A DNA stretch of 36,633 bases from Poteriospumella lacustris. Its lineage: Eukaryota > Sar > Chrysophyceae > Chromulinales > Dinobryaceae. Shown here piece by piece: positions 1 to 9,946 of this stretch. Below the pieces are notes generated by a model. It had not been told where the DNA came from and made no database searches. It worked only from the letters and a program-made list of their open reading frames with translations. The number at the start of each line of letters is the position of its first letter. Within the stretch, counting starts at the first letter, position 1. The stretch is taken from NCBI GenBank assembly GCA_008000375.1, contig SMOI01000271.1, positions 6,215-42,847 of the forward strand. Direction: 5' to 3'. The translations under genes were made by a program, and so were the position numbers.

Positions 1-116
1 GTCATTCATGAGGGCAAAGCCTCATGTTTGGATTTTCTGAGATACAGCGAATATCGCAGAAGCGCATGGTTTAGAACCCCTCTTCATATCGTTCGTATTC
101 CTGTCGTAAGGATTTA

Positions 117-623
117 GGTAGTCGTGCACCATTGTGGCGGTTGAGATGGCGGTTTTAAGCCGTTTCAGAAAATTGGTTTTCGATTCTAACTTTACAGGTG
201 GATTTATCAACAACCTGCGGCATTCCCACTTTGATGAAATAAATAATCGATGACACAGACGGTGGGCTCCTCGTTACATAAATTGTTTGAATGAAAAAAT
301 GGAGGACGACCTGTCAAAGTACTGGTTGGGCCAACTGGCCCTTGGTTTATCCACGGTGGGTGTGCTCCATGTGCTTGTTGTCTTTGTAGCTTGTTGTCTT
401 TTTTTGATGCATATCAAGTTTACCGTGACGTTAATTACTCGTTACCAAAACGCAATTTGGTATGATAATTTTCTATTATAGGTATTAACATTAATGTCGT
501 AGACACCGATCGACTGGACATCAACAATCGTCGCCTAATTTGTCGGTAAATGAAAACCGCCATTTCGTCGAAAAAGCGTCAGTCGCCACTTAAAAACAAC
601 CGCCACAATGGTGCACGACTTCC
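117..623. mobile_element. MITE, copy A (TA target duplication)
   Basis: A non-coding 507-bp element. It opens with GGTAGTCGTGCACCATTG and closes with the inverted form ending CACGACTTCC, so the terminal inverted repeats are about 22 bp. TA sits immediately outside both ends (115-116 and 624-625), which fits a TA target duplication of the Tc1/mariner (Stowaway-like) type. A second copy lies inverted at 10437-10987 and shares the interior as well as the ends. No transposase is encoded. The short open frames inside it are not conserved as protein, so I treat them as chance. Superfamily assignment rests on the TA only. Confidence 0.8.
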
Positions 624-1128
624 TATATCATTCTTCTCTCGCACATGCTTTGGAAGTGAGAAGGAAAATATCGATTGAGATCGTGTTCCTTTATCGTTGG
701 ACGACCCAATATAATATCAAACGGAATATCAAAAGCAACAACAATAGCCGTTGTGGTGATGTTTATTACTTGCTTTGGCAGTTCCGTTATCAGTTCAATA
801 GTAAACGAGATGGCCTACACCCGTGTACAGAGCATACTTTCCGTTGACATGTCAGCGATGTATATAACCCTTGCCATATACTAAGTCGCTATCTTGCCAC
901 GAAATTGTCCTGCATCGATCCCGTATCCAGTAATAGATGAACAGGTACCGATTGGTGTTCGTGAATCATTCGTCCCGAAATGGAATCAGGTATTATACGA
1001 GGGAAAGGAGGTTGGTTAGTCGAATTATTGTCGATCGTGCAACGAATACCAATGATACCAACAATACCTTTCTTTCGTTTATCTTTGAATGGTAGTAGAC
1101 GATTTCCTGCAATATCCTCGTATGGAGG
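624..1128. other. Anonymous sequence between MITE A and gag-like frame
   Basis: Small open frames exist on both strands here but none has a recognisable motif or plausible coding character. The part nearest 1128 may be a decayed continuation of the gag-like frame to its right. Confidence 0.4.
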
Positions 1129-2151
1129 TTAGGTAAACATACCTTTTGCAGCGAATCGTTTCCCAATCTCTGAGTCCTTCCATTCCGAATTGGGTGAACT
1201 GAAATTGGGGTGATGTGACAATCGACAAAGACTTGAATGATTTCTACCACACCCTTTGCAGGATTGGCTTCTGGCAATCGAGGTGTTTGACGATGTTCCC
1301 ATCTTGGTCTTGACTCCAACACATGATTGGAATCGAGATTTCTTCACGAGTGGCTCTTTCTTATCAGACGAATCCTCAGTGGAAGGCCCTCGCTTGTTTG
1401 ATTTCAAGATTGATAAGGAAACACCTCGCTTGGCAACCAAACGAAAGCTTTTGCATTTCACACAACGATTTCAAAAAGGAATTGTATGTTTAAAATGAAG
1501 CTTCGCGCTGCTTCAGATCGCTCACCAGGTCAATGAATGTTGCGGATCCTGAGGCATTCGCTTCAGCTTTCAATGACATGAACACTCTCTACATCAGAGA
1601 GGAAACCGTGTAGTTCGCAGCTGTCAGCTCTTCTTCCGAAATCGTTTGCACGATATCCAGAAAGCTGGCAACATAATTTGTCACCAAAGACTTTTGGTGC
1701 CATGTGTAATGTAACGTCAAGCCCCAACAGTTTGGATACCTTCTAGTTAACTGAAAAGTGGTTCACCGCAAAGGTATCGTCCACCAAGTCGTCCAATATC
1801 TTCCGTTTCAAATCCCACGATGTCCAAACTTCTTGAGTGACTCTCAACTTCATCTAAATTGTTCCCAGGATACCAGATAGAACCAACACAGTGCTCGTTG
1901 TTATCTCGCTTCGATCGCAGGAAATTGAAGAATTCTGCGACCAAAGGTTTCGTCAGAGTTCCTCTCAAGTACACTGGAGGTTTGTTCAAGGTCAACGCAT
2001 TCACAGCCTTCAAGGTCTGACTTTCCAACACATTGGGCTGATCAGAAGTTGAAGGAGTTGAAGGCACTACTTTCACAGGAACATTTGCAGGGGTTGATGA
2101 TGAACTGTTGGTATCGTCCATAATCATCATATCGTTGTTCATAGTTGCCAA
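1129..2151 (-). pseudogene. Decayed retrotransposon gag-like protein with zinc knuckle
   Basis: Two minus-strand segments look like parts of one broken gene. The upstream part (2151-1747, 134 codons) begins with a Met/Asp/Ser/Thr-rich tail followed by a more ordered segment. The downstream part (1461-1129, 110 codons) is basic and contains CKGCGRNHSSLC followed by His-His, a zinc-knuckle-like Cys-x2-Cys-x3-His-x3-Cys pattern, then a Trp-x-x-Ser segment. Such knuckles are typical of retrotransposon nucleocapsid proteins that bind RNA. The stretch between the two parts has stops and frame changes. No protease or RT is attached, so the element type is unknown. The knuckle is visible; the gag assignment is inference. 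Confidence 0.45.
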
Positions 2152-2804
2152 AGGAAAAAACCAAAACTAAAAGAAAAACACTTTGATCCGAACAATAACG
2201 TTATTGTGGCCTGACTAGCCAAAGGTAATGAATTGTGAAATCCTTTCTCTTCTTCGATAATGAACTACTTGCAGTTTCGTAGAAGTATTGCAATCAGAAG
2301 AAAAAGATCCACCTGTGGCTGCTACGGCTGTCAACGATTCTTTCTAGTGCAACGATTTTTACGTGACTGGAGATACCATTCAAATCGGCGGAGGTCTCTG
2401 CAAGAACGTCGAAGAAGAAAAGCGAAGAGCAAGGATGTGAAGATGAGAGGGAAGAACGGCGACAGAAGACACCAGCAGAGACGAATCAGTCGCTGGGCGA
2501 ATGTTGATGTCCAACAATGTCCGAAACAGTCCTCATGCGGGTAGAACTACAGCGATAAGTTGGCGGATGTCATGACTGCTTGAGAACACTGGAGCTCGAG
2601 CCGTTGCCTGCAGTGAAAGCTGTACGAAATTCGTCTTTCGTTGGTACTAGGGTTGCTCTACGTGTCCGCCCGCTACATATTTGGTGATGTGACGCCCGGC
2701 CTTCTTGGGATAATTTCTATCTTGGGGAATTTGTAGCTGAAGTATTTCGTGTCGACTTGCATCCCAGTGAGGCCAGATATAGCTCGAAAAAATGGAAAGC
2801 GAGA
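2152..2804. other. No recognisable gene
   Basis: One Arg/Lys-rich plus-strand frame (2260-2544) is present but has no domain I recognise and looks like an AG-rich chance frame. Nothing else is supportable. Confidence 0.4.
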
Positions 2805-3065
2805 TCACTTTTTGTGAGCGGTTTTTCTCGTAACTTTCTGAATGTCGTAATGACGTCCTTGGTGATGACGTAATCGTATCCTATCACTCGTTGGTGACGC
2901 TGCCTCATTTGCGTGTACACAATCATCACCCGAAAGCTTGCGAGTAATGCCTCGCAAGAGGGAAACCTTGCTTTCGGTGTTGCTCTGATTGGAAAGCAGA
3001 GGCTCGATGCGACTGAACGCGTCGTTGATTCGACGGCGCTGCTGACGTCGACCACTGATCGACAT
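2805..3065 (-). CDS. Small bHLH-like protein (hypothetical)
   Basis: An 86-codon minus-strand frame whose first 45 residues resemble a basic helix-loop-helix domain. There is a basic stretch (GRRQQRRRIN), then a helix-like DAFSRIEPLL, a loop, and KVSLLRGITRKL as a possible second helix. The order and spacing fit bHLH DNA-binding or dimerisation domains. The frame stays open upstream of the first Met to about 3128, adding a Ser/Asp-rich lead, so the true start could lie further upstream or across an intron. After the domain the sequence is polar with no known motif. It may be a host gene exon or a remnant; the Glu of the classic basic region is absent. Confidence is modest. Confidence 0.35.
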   Translation of the reverse strand: MSISGRRQQRRRINDAFSRIEPLLSNQSNTESKVSLLRGITRKLSGDDCVHANEAASPTSDRIRLRHHQGRHYDIQKVTRKTAHKK

Positions 3066-4140
3066 GCTGGCGAGTGGTTCTATAATGGAGTTGGTTCGTC
3101 CGTTATCGTCGGAGGAAGTGGGTGTGGAATACTATAGTATACAAGTTGGGGGCGAAGTGATCAACATATGCGTTTTGCAACCGTTTGAAAAAACGATACA
3201 CAGGTTCCGAGCCCCAGATCTCCCTCGATGATTGAGCGCACAACACTGTCCATGTATCAAACCATGTAAGTATCAAACCTGTCGAATTATACCCGCATCT
3301 CGAAAACGTCCGTGACCGAAGTGAAGTAGCTGGCTCTCGTGTTCATACAGAAGCGAGCAATGGCGAAGCCGGCGGTGGCACTCAGTCGGGATAGACTGCG
3401 TAGCGGCAGTTGCATCTCGTGAAGCATCTTGTCGGTCCGTTCCCGTCTGTATCGCAGCGGCCCCGTTGGCACCCCCATGCTGTGCGCTCCCGCGCGTTGG
3501 ATGGGTAATGGACACTGGGATTCCACCTCAGGGGGGATGGCGTGCGTACAAAACTTGGCACTTGTTGACGTTTAGGATCAGTCCCGATCGGTCCACAAAA
3601 GCTTGCGACACTTCGGGCAAGCGGTTGCGGTGCAGGAAGCCATTACAGTCGTCCATGTTCGCAACCAGGCCCGGTGTGTCCCTACGCTCGCGGAAGAAGG
3701 CGACCAAGTCCCGTATCAGTAAGCCCGTCTCCGTGTCAACATTGCCGCGGTCGCGCTTGGTATAGCGCACCGCGTTCCATCATCTGATGGGCCACGCGAG
3801 CGGCCAACCGCGGACAGTTTCGGGTCCACTTTCCCCAGACCGCACAGACTCTAGAATCAACGACAAAGTTAGCGTTAAAACTCAAATTTCAAACCGCACG
3901 AGGAGGTTGGGCGGAATCGAAGAAATGATGCAAGGCAGAGACTTAGAACAGAAGAAACAACACGGACAAAAATATTTTCTTTAGGTTTTTCGACTGTGGC
4001 CAATGATACGAAATTGCAACCCCAATTTGTTTGGGATCGCAGATGTGGTGATTCCGCCAAGCCTCGGAATGATTGTGGGAGACTTTGAGTACCAGGATTC
4101 AGGAATTCAGTATTGGATAAAGTCTTTTTGCTTTGCAAAT

Positions 4141-4260
4141 CACCTGTCGTCACCCGACACCACGAGCGGCGCACGAGCGGCAACGTCGTCGGCCAGGACG
4201 ACGTCGGCGTCGCCCGACACCACGAGCGGCGCACGAGCGGCAAGGGCGTCGGCATGGACG
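4141..4260. repeat. Two tandem copies of a GC-rich 60-bp unit
   Basis: The blocks 4141-4200 and 4201-4260 align without gaps. Both contain CCCGACACCACGAGCGGCGC at the same offset. The repeat lies within the 820-bp inserted element. Confidence 0.85.
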
Positions 4261-4418
4261 TCGATCAGGGCGCCGACTGACACGACGAAGTGGTGGTCAT
4301 CGTCAATGTTGCGAGGTCGTCAGCCAGGAATATGACATAAAGACAAGGTAAGGATATTGTTTCGAACGCAGACAAAAAGGTTGTTCGGTCTTACCTGTTG
4401 ATAATCGCCACACAAAAT

Positions 4419-4525
4419 GCCGGCGGCCGGACAATCATCGATTGATTGATTGTCCGATCACCGTCAACCACACAATGTTGACGGCGGTCAAACAATCAAT
4501 CAATCGATGATTGTTTCCGACCGGC
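4419..4525. repeat. Long near-perfect hairpin (about 50-bp arms, 8-nt loop)
   Basis: The left arm 4419-4468 and right arm 4477-4525 are inverted complements with only a few mismatches. Both contain the palindromic core ACAATCATCGATTGATTGAT or its complement. The loop is CACACAAT. It sits near the right end of the inserted element and could be its secondary structure or a nested foldback element. Confidence 0.85.
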
Positions 4526-5425
4526 AACAGCCAAAAGAAAAAACGGCATGTTAGCCGGCTACCGCGGACAGGGCCCGGAACTGTCGCAGTCTGGGGAAAG
4601 TGGGCACGAAACTGTCCGCGGTTGACGCGAGCGGCAATGGGTTCATCTGGGGTCACAGAATCTGGGAGGGCGCCCGATAGGAGCATGAGCTATACCGATA
4701 GCTCGCGTAGTCCGAACTGGAATCCTAATCAGACACCGCGACGGCCGCGGCGCCGTATCGCTCGCGCTGCGCAGCGAGATCGACAACCTGCGCTTCGCGC
4801 TCAAGCGCCGCGTGTTCCCGAGTTCCGTTGGTGAACCATAGGCCCATTGGAACCAGCGGCACAGTGAGGGGCATGACGGGCACACGCCTTGCCACATGAG
4901 CTTTCGGGGGTTGGTGTCCAAGTTGATCACTGCCATCGATGGGTCGGCGTCCAACATTAACTTGGCCAGGCGTCCAGCGTTCTCACTCCCGCCTTTCGTT
5001 CCCACGCCGAGCTGCAGGGGTAGAAGTTCTTGACCAATGACGTGGTCTTGCCCAGCAGTCAGTATCAGCATTCCCCAATTCCTAGTTGACGCCACGCGGT
5101 GTCGCCCTTCGGGAGGAGCATCGCCCGACTGGGAACCCAATAGTCTCTTCGAACGCGGTTGTCCAGCATCATGTTGAAGAGTCTCGTGATACTGTGAAAC
5201 CAAGGACTGGTGCCGTCAAGTCTATCAGACAGCGCCTTCACCAACGCCAGTCTGACATCCTGGACTCCGACCGTCAGTGGGTCGGTGTCGCCGTTCCATT
5301 CTTCACGGTCGTCCATGTGGGCTCTTGCAGAGGGATTGTTTCGCCTGAGAAGTAGACCCGCCTATTCACGCGAGAGTTGAGGGTGTCCGTACTCTGAACC
5401 TTTTTGCCATATGCGGCAAAGAATA

Positions 5426-5647
5426 CTAAACGAAGGTTGACCGGTAGATTGGATCCTTCAAGCCAACCCCATACATTAGTGTGGAGATTCTGGAATACAA
5501 CAGCTCGGACTCATCAAGAATAACACCAACAATCTTTCCAGTTGCATTGCAGACGTCCACCAAACTCATGGACAAGCCCGATTGCGCCGACAACTGGTGA
5601 TTGAAAGACTGGCCGTTTTCAAAACTAAAGCTCAGAGATGTTTTCAT
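5426..5647 (-). CDS. Hypothetical 73-residue frame, unrecognised
   Basis: A short minus-strand frame starting MKTSLSFSFENG. I recognise no motif. Composition is that of a soluble protein (for example a KIVGVILDESELLYS segment), so it could be an exon or remnant rather than noise. It may belong with the frame at 5915-6163 as parts of one broken gene; I see no splice evidence that decides it. Confidence 0.25.
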   Translation of the reverse strand: MKTSLSFSFENGQSFNHQLSAQSGLSMSLVDVCNATGKIVGVILDESELLYSRISTLMYGVGLKDPIYRSTFV

Positions 5648-5914
5648 AATAACCGTTGCGTGAGAGATGGTTTCCCGTACTAATCAGAATCCCGTACTAA
5701 CCCTAACCCAACAATGTAGCTTCCAAATTACTCTGGACAAGACTTGACCTTCCGATGAAGGAATTGTTCCTGACCGTGGGGCGATCCGGCATGCTCGTTA
5801 AACGTAAGTCAAACTTCGCCCTCAACAAGGATACCAAGCGATAAAGGTTGAGTACTTACTATCTACGTACCAACAAGCATATGTCAAAAACGGTTATCAA
5901 GGACAGTCAGGTTC

Positions 5915-6163
5915 TTAAAGTACAGTCAGGATCACGAGCTGAAACTGATTTAAATTTGGAGACAGTATCTTTGATATTCTGACTACCATCGAGTGGACAC
6001 TCTTGAAATACTTAAGAGCCTTGGCAGCATTGTCGAAGGCATTTATCAACCGTCTATTGTCTTCAATTTCAGGTATGCCAATTTCTTCGGCCGCAAAACT
6101 TCGGATGTATCGGAAACCCTCGCGTCCAACAGGAGTCAGCATACATCCGTCGGAATAAGGCAT
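5915..6163 (-). CDS. Hypothetical 82-residue frame, unrecognised
   Basis: A minus-strand frame with ordinary soluble-protein composition, including EEIGIPEIEDNRRLINAF and a helix-like KALKYFKSVHSMVVR. No family recognised. Position and strand would allow it to be upstream of the frame at 5426-5647 in the same gene. Confidence that it is truly coding is low. Confidence 0.25.
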   Translation of the reverse strand: MPYSDGCMLTPVGREGFRYIRSFAAEEIGIPEIEDNRRLINAFDNAAKALKYFKSVHSMVVRISKILSPNLNQFQLVILTVL

Positions 6164-6528
6164 AACAAACGCATTAAAATTAGCTTATCTCAACGTCGAC
6201 AGATACAAGTTGAAAGGGATAGGGTTAGCGCTACGCGCCCACGCAATCTTTTGTTCGCGCAAGCGACATGTGACAAGGAACATGTGACTTAGCAAAGGTG
6301 CGGTTGGCCCTGAACTCTTCCCCGACGTTTCAACAGCCCCGCGTTCCACCTTCACGTCTGCAACCGCGTGAGGCGGTCACCCCTGCACGTGACAAATCCC
6401 CTTCTCACTCTCTTTCCTTTTCTTCTCCATCGCCTCGCTTGACTTGATGTTTCCAAATTTGTTTCTTCAACTTCAAATAACCCAATAAAAAATAACACAA
6501 ACAATTTCTCTACCAGAAACAATCGTCC

Positions 6529-7050
6529 TTGTCTTTTGTTTCTCCCATCCCGGCTACGCTACCGTGCGCTTTTCAAAACTTGTTCTTTCGTTCTTTCCCT
6601 GAAGCTGCGGTTCTCTCAGCAGTATATCGCGAAGACTCTGTCCAGCTGTCTACTGCTCAGTCGTCAACTCTACCACGTGTCCTCTACCACGTATATCCCA
6701 CTCTTTTGTTTCTCGCCACATGAGCATCCTCTCACCTCATTTGTTACCCACCTCTCACCTCTCAACTCCACGGTCACCCTCGCAGATAACCGTACGGAAG
6801 TAGTTGTCTTCGATACTATTCTTTCTGTTCCTTTGGTTTTTATGGATTCTAAATCCATCTCTCACTCAGCTGTGATTTCTTCATTTGTTTTTCCAATGAC
6901 GATCAACACTGCCATTACTGGTCTGCCCGATATTCTTTTTCATTTTGGCTCTCTTTTTCTTTCAATGCTCTCGCACTCCATCGATTCCCTTTCCACTGCA
7001 CCAACGGTTCAGCTACTACGTCGTCCGGTTCTGTCCCATCTTGACACTAT
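6529..7050 (+). pseudogene. Gypsy protease/pol-junction fragment
   Basis: Two overlapping plus frames together match the intact element's protease. One frame carries a segment beginning FQNLFFRSFPEAAVL, aligning with [15 protein letters not shown] of the intact copy, and ends around PRVLYHV where the intact copy has PRALFDTG, so the catalytic Asp is gone here. The other frame carries VTLADNRT, FMDSKSISHS and TGLPDILFHFGSLFLSML, aligning with [18 protein letters not shown] and IGLPDILF. Here the protease runs straight into the pol linker (LPDILFHFGSLF) without the frame change seen in the intact element. The fragment ends just after this linker; RT is missing. Confidence 0.7.
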
Positions 7051-7641
7051 TCCACCAGCTCCCTTCTTCCGCAATCGCTTAAGTTCCTTCTGCTTCCTCA
7101 GTTTTGTTTTCCGGCTAGCCTTCACCAGTCGATTGGCTGTCACGGTTGCGTGCCGACGTCCTGCCTCGACTCTCGTCTCAGTATCCTTGCCCCGATAGCA
7201 AAACACAACGAACGCGCAACCTTCCATATCTTCGAGCTTCGGATGGAAAAATCGTTATAATCCGCTACCAAGAAACCTGTTTCGTCTCCACACGAATGAC
7301 GCTATTTGGCCTTGCTTCTGCAGATGCTCCAACCATGAATACACACCATTCGCCTTAAACGCGAACTCTTTCTCCTGCAATACCTCCGACGAGAACCGAC
7401 GATAGTGTCGATATATTCCTTCATCACGTCAGTCCAACGGCTCATCCTTGTCCAGCCCCAGTAACACACGTCGTGTCTCGTCACTATCCACGCAACCCAT
7501 CAACAAAGCCATCAAGCAATTCGCATCGTCGGACGCAGTCGGTTGCCGAAATACCGAATACCGTACTTGATACAACTCCAAATGTCGTTGGTACTCAGCT
7601 TCCATAGCATTGGCGTGTTCTTTAATGGACAGGGCAGTCAT
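7009..7641 (-). pseudogene. Antisense OTU/papain-like protease gene, decayed copy
   Basis: One minus-strand frame, broken by only two in-frame stops (TGA near 7429, TAA near 7257), matches the intact antisense ORF at 13112-14803. DANCLMALLMGCVDSDE aligns without gaps with NGCCLMASVLSIVDQPR, preserving the putative catalytic Cys and the following Leu-Met-Ala. It is followed by VLLGLD against LLLGWE. Further on, YRHYRRF, WLEHLQKQG and MEGCAFVVF align with YQHWDLF, WLNELVKRG and HEGVLVFG. The remainder is a basic tail. It lies antisense and downstream of the protease fragment, exactly the relation seen in the intact element. The matches are visible by eye; no alignment score was computed. Confidence 0.65.
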
Positions 7642-7799
7642 GGAACTGCTGGGAAAAAACTCGAAAGCGCCAACGCATCGGCGAAGGCGATTTCGCGTCC
7701 GAGACTGCAGCGGCGGGCGAAACGGGCGACAAAAGTGTCACCGGACAAATTCCGAGGACAAAGTTGGAGACTTCGCTGACGTTGATTGTGAGACGTCAG

Positions 7800-8060
7800 T
7801 GTCTGAGCCCGCCAGGTATCTCTTCCTTATTTCTCGTTTCGCGTTTGCGTTCCATTCCTGCGCTCATTCTTTTCCATATCGCAGACAACGCTCTTGTCAT
7901 TCCGTCTTCTCCACAGTCATCCTCATTCTTACATTTTCTCGTTTTCTCTTCTTTTCTCTTCTTTGTTTGATTTTCTTCTGCTTTTCTCTCATTTTCCCCG
8001 TCATCCTTCCTCTTTATCAAGTCTGCAACTTGGGGCATCTGGCTCATAGTAGGCTGATCC
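7800..8060 (+). other. Polypyrimidine-rich tract
   Basis: A long TC-rich stretch (blocks such as TTTCTCTTCTTTTCTC). It corresponds in position and composition to the complement of 12861-13090, the tract between the antisense gene and the 3' LTR of the intact element, and so probably marks the 3' end of the decayed copy. Confidence 0.5.
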
Positions 8061-9462
8061 ACACAAGAATGTCCGGCCTACGGTTCCAGGTCTACCTATC
8101 TTAATTGTCCTCAATGACATAGCTTAGATAGCCCTGTAACATCAGTTTTTAATTAGACCTTTACAGTATTTCACCGTCTTATTCTGGACTAGCCTAATCG
8201 GCATCCACACAGTCGAACGGAGATACACTTCAAAGGTCTATCGGACTCCACAAGCTCCGAAAGAGATTTCCAGTACTCGTCTCCGAATACTGGCGGGGAA
8301 CTCACGTCGATGTGTAAGCGCAGGTCATACGCCTGACATTCCACTCCTGTGCTGCTAATCGATGTCATCGAAGCACAAACGTAAAGTTAAAAGTGGCCGA
8401 AGCAATCGAGACAAGTAACGAACGATGTCTGCGCGCGCTACGCGTGGACAGGTTGGGTGATAAAAAAGCAACAAGTGACGAGAAACGTTTGCCCCCGCTA
8501 GTGCGCGAACACGCTTCTCGTCACGCATGAGAAACGCCCGTCTAATCGCAATGAAGTGTTTTGCCGATGGCAAATCCTGAGGTTGGAGATACAAAAAGGA
8601 GCCGTTGCAGCAATTTCAAGCGACATCATGTAACATTCTGGACTGTCCGTTGTTGATGTCCATCAAGTGAAATCACCAACGCGTTCGCTGGACTGTTTAA
8701 CGGAACCGCCACTTGTTGGTCATCCCTCAGACAACATAGTGTACAATCGTCGTAGCACGATACTGCAACCTTTGGGTTTCATGCTGGGCATGTATTGGAA
8801 TTACCCGGTAGACGTCTTACCCTAAATTCTTGCAATCTACGTAGCCTGAACGGTTTTCCTTCCATTGCGGATTCGTAGAATCCACCACATTGGCCGTGTA
8901 TCCTGGGCCATGCTTATCAAAGTCGGCGTTTCCTTCTTCTAGTGAGTCCGGTGGGACTGGTGCCTGGAGTCTGATTGGACCCACAGGCAAGCTGGCACCG
9001 AGAAGGCTGGCAAGTAGGAAGTCTAATTAGATGTTATGTTACATGTCTATCTATGCTGTGTTGGGACAACCAATCGTTGGTGTCGGGAAGAATATTCCAG
9101 AAGACAAAAAGATGACTTGCTCCTTTTCAGCGTCTCCATCCACAATGGCGACATTTAGAAGCTCTGAATGGCACATTTCCTTGTACTTCTTCATATAGTA
9201 CTGAATGCGATAAAAGCCTTCCACGACTACCCACGCAGCGTGCAGCCCGACCGCCGCGAGACGCACGTAGACCTGCACACGTCGATGGTGCTGTCGCATC
9301 ATACGACCGCCATTTATATGATGGTCCCATCAGGTGACCACCACTTGGCTGTCGGTTGCATTATTCGACCGCCATTTGGGTGACGGTGGCATGCAGCGAC
9401 CATCACGTCTGCGACGACTATGTTTGCTTCACGTTGTATTTACTATTTAATTTGATTACCGA
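8061..9462. other. Anonymous sequence, no supportable gene
   Basis: Only short open frames occur (for example 8355-8594 and 9051-9302 on the minus strand) and none has a recognisable domain. Around 9296-9400 the phrase CGACCGCCATTT recurs twice near GATGGT/GGTGAC inverted motifs, suggesting a small foldback remnant. Confidence 0.4.
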
Positions 9463-9946
9463 TTACATATCGTCGTCGTCCACTTCTACAGCTTGGACCT
9501 TGTCGCTTCGACGAACCTCTGGTGGCTCAACAGGTACAGGAATGTCGTTTACCTTGTGATTCCCGACGCGGAACTTAACGCGCTTTGATATGAGTCTCCC
9601 CTCCTCTTCTGCAATCTTGTATATGTGGGGTATGAGATCACCCGGTATTGGCATCTCCCCTCCAACCCATTAGGTCGGGTAACAATCTTGTTCGAGCGAA
9701 CGATCCAGAAATTGATCGATCCGTTGGAGTGGCCAGGTAGTGATCCCAGTCTGAGTATTCGGGATCCGGATCCTTTTTGCGGTGATCTGGTGGCAGCTGC
9801 GGCAATCTTTTAAAGTGCTCATCTACAAACGTCCTGCATTCGGCTGCCAAGCGCTTCTTGTTGATATTGCGCTGTAATGCATCAGCGGCCATTACCTGAC
9901 TTTTCGTCCTGCGACAAACTAAACTTTTCGTGCTGAGATGCTTCAC
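9463..9946 (-). CDS. Hypothetical protein in two overlapping frames
   Basis: Two minus-strand frames overlap at 9638-9654. The first (9946-9638, 102 codons) is basic and polar, with FVDEHFKRLPQLPPDHRKKD. The second (9654-9463, 63 codons) reads DLIPHIYKIAEEEGRLISKR and ends in an acidic VEVDDDDM tail followed by a stop. They look like one protein split by a +1 frameshift or an unseen intron. I do not recognise the family. The acidic end and lack of internal repeats are the only other things visible. Confidence 0.35.

Larger units (their letters stand above)
3805..4624. mobile_element. 820-bp non-autonomous TIR element with 11-bp target duplication
   Basis: The ends are CAACCGCGGACAG and its exact inverse CTGTCCGCGGTTG. 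Similarity between the inverted ends continues inward with a few mismatches for about 40 bp (through an ACTTTCCCCAGAC block). The 11-bp direct repeat ACGCGAGCGGC flanks it at 3794-3804 and 4625-4635. Long TIRs and a 9-11 bp target duplication are typical of Mutator-like (MULE) elements, so this may be a MULE-derived MITE. It encodes no transposase. It is inserted inside non-LTR copy A, so it is younger than that copy. Inside are a 60-bp tandem repeat and a long hairpin. Confidence 0.8.
3265..5316 (-). pseudogene. Non-LTR retrotransposon RT, copy A (decayed, interrupted)
   Basis: A broken reverse transcriptase, on the minus strand, of the same family as copy B at 27411-29381. From its 5' side: 5316-5065 holds an early RT segment ending LLPKGDTAWRQLGIGE; 5203-4643, in another frame, holds LQLGVGTKGGSENAG and a VINLDT motif, matching the palm-domain region around motif A. 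After the inserted element (3805-4624), 3770-3528 holds the catalytic box as NMDDC where copy B has YMDDC, and 3526-3273 holds GAHSMGVPTGPL and the VFEMR end. Similarity to copy B stops near 3265, so the C-terminal endonuclease part is missing. Several frameshifts make it non-functional. Confidence 0.8.
6330..8060 (+). mobile_element. Decayed relative of the large Gypsy element (plus-oriented)
   Basis: This block repeats the layout of the intact element at 12467-21548, in the opposite orientation and with RT/integrase deleted. In order on the plus strand: a Ser/Pro-rich gag tail (about 6340-6440), a protease segment (6529-7000), the reverse complement of the antisense protease-like gene (7009-7641), and a long pyrimidine-rich tract (about 7800-8060). 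That tract corresponds to the purine-rich plus-strand sequence next to the intact element's 3' LTR. No LTR is recognisable at either side, so the limits are approximate. Confidence 0.7.

Noticed and set aside
5696-5709. CTAACCCTAACCCA, telomere-like repeat
   Set aside because: Fewer than three units and no array; not evidence of an interstitial telomere.
6536-7198. 220-codon plus ORF as one intact protein
   Set aside because: Only its middle matches the protease/pol linker; the last third is antisense to the decayed protease-like gene, so the frame is a composite.
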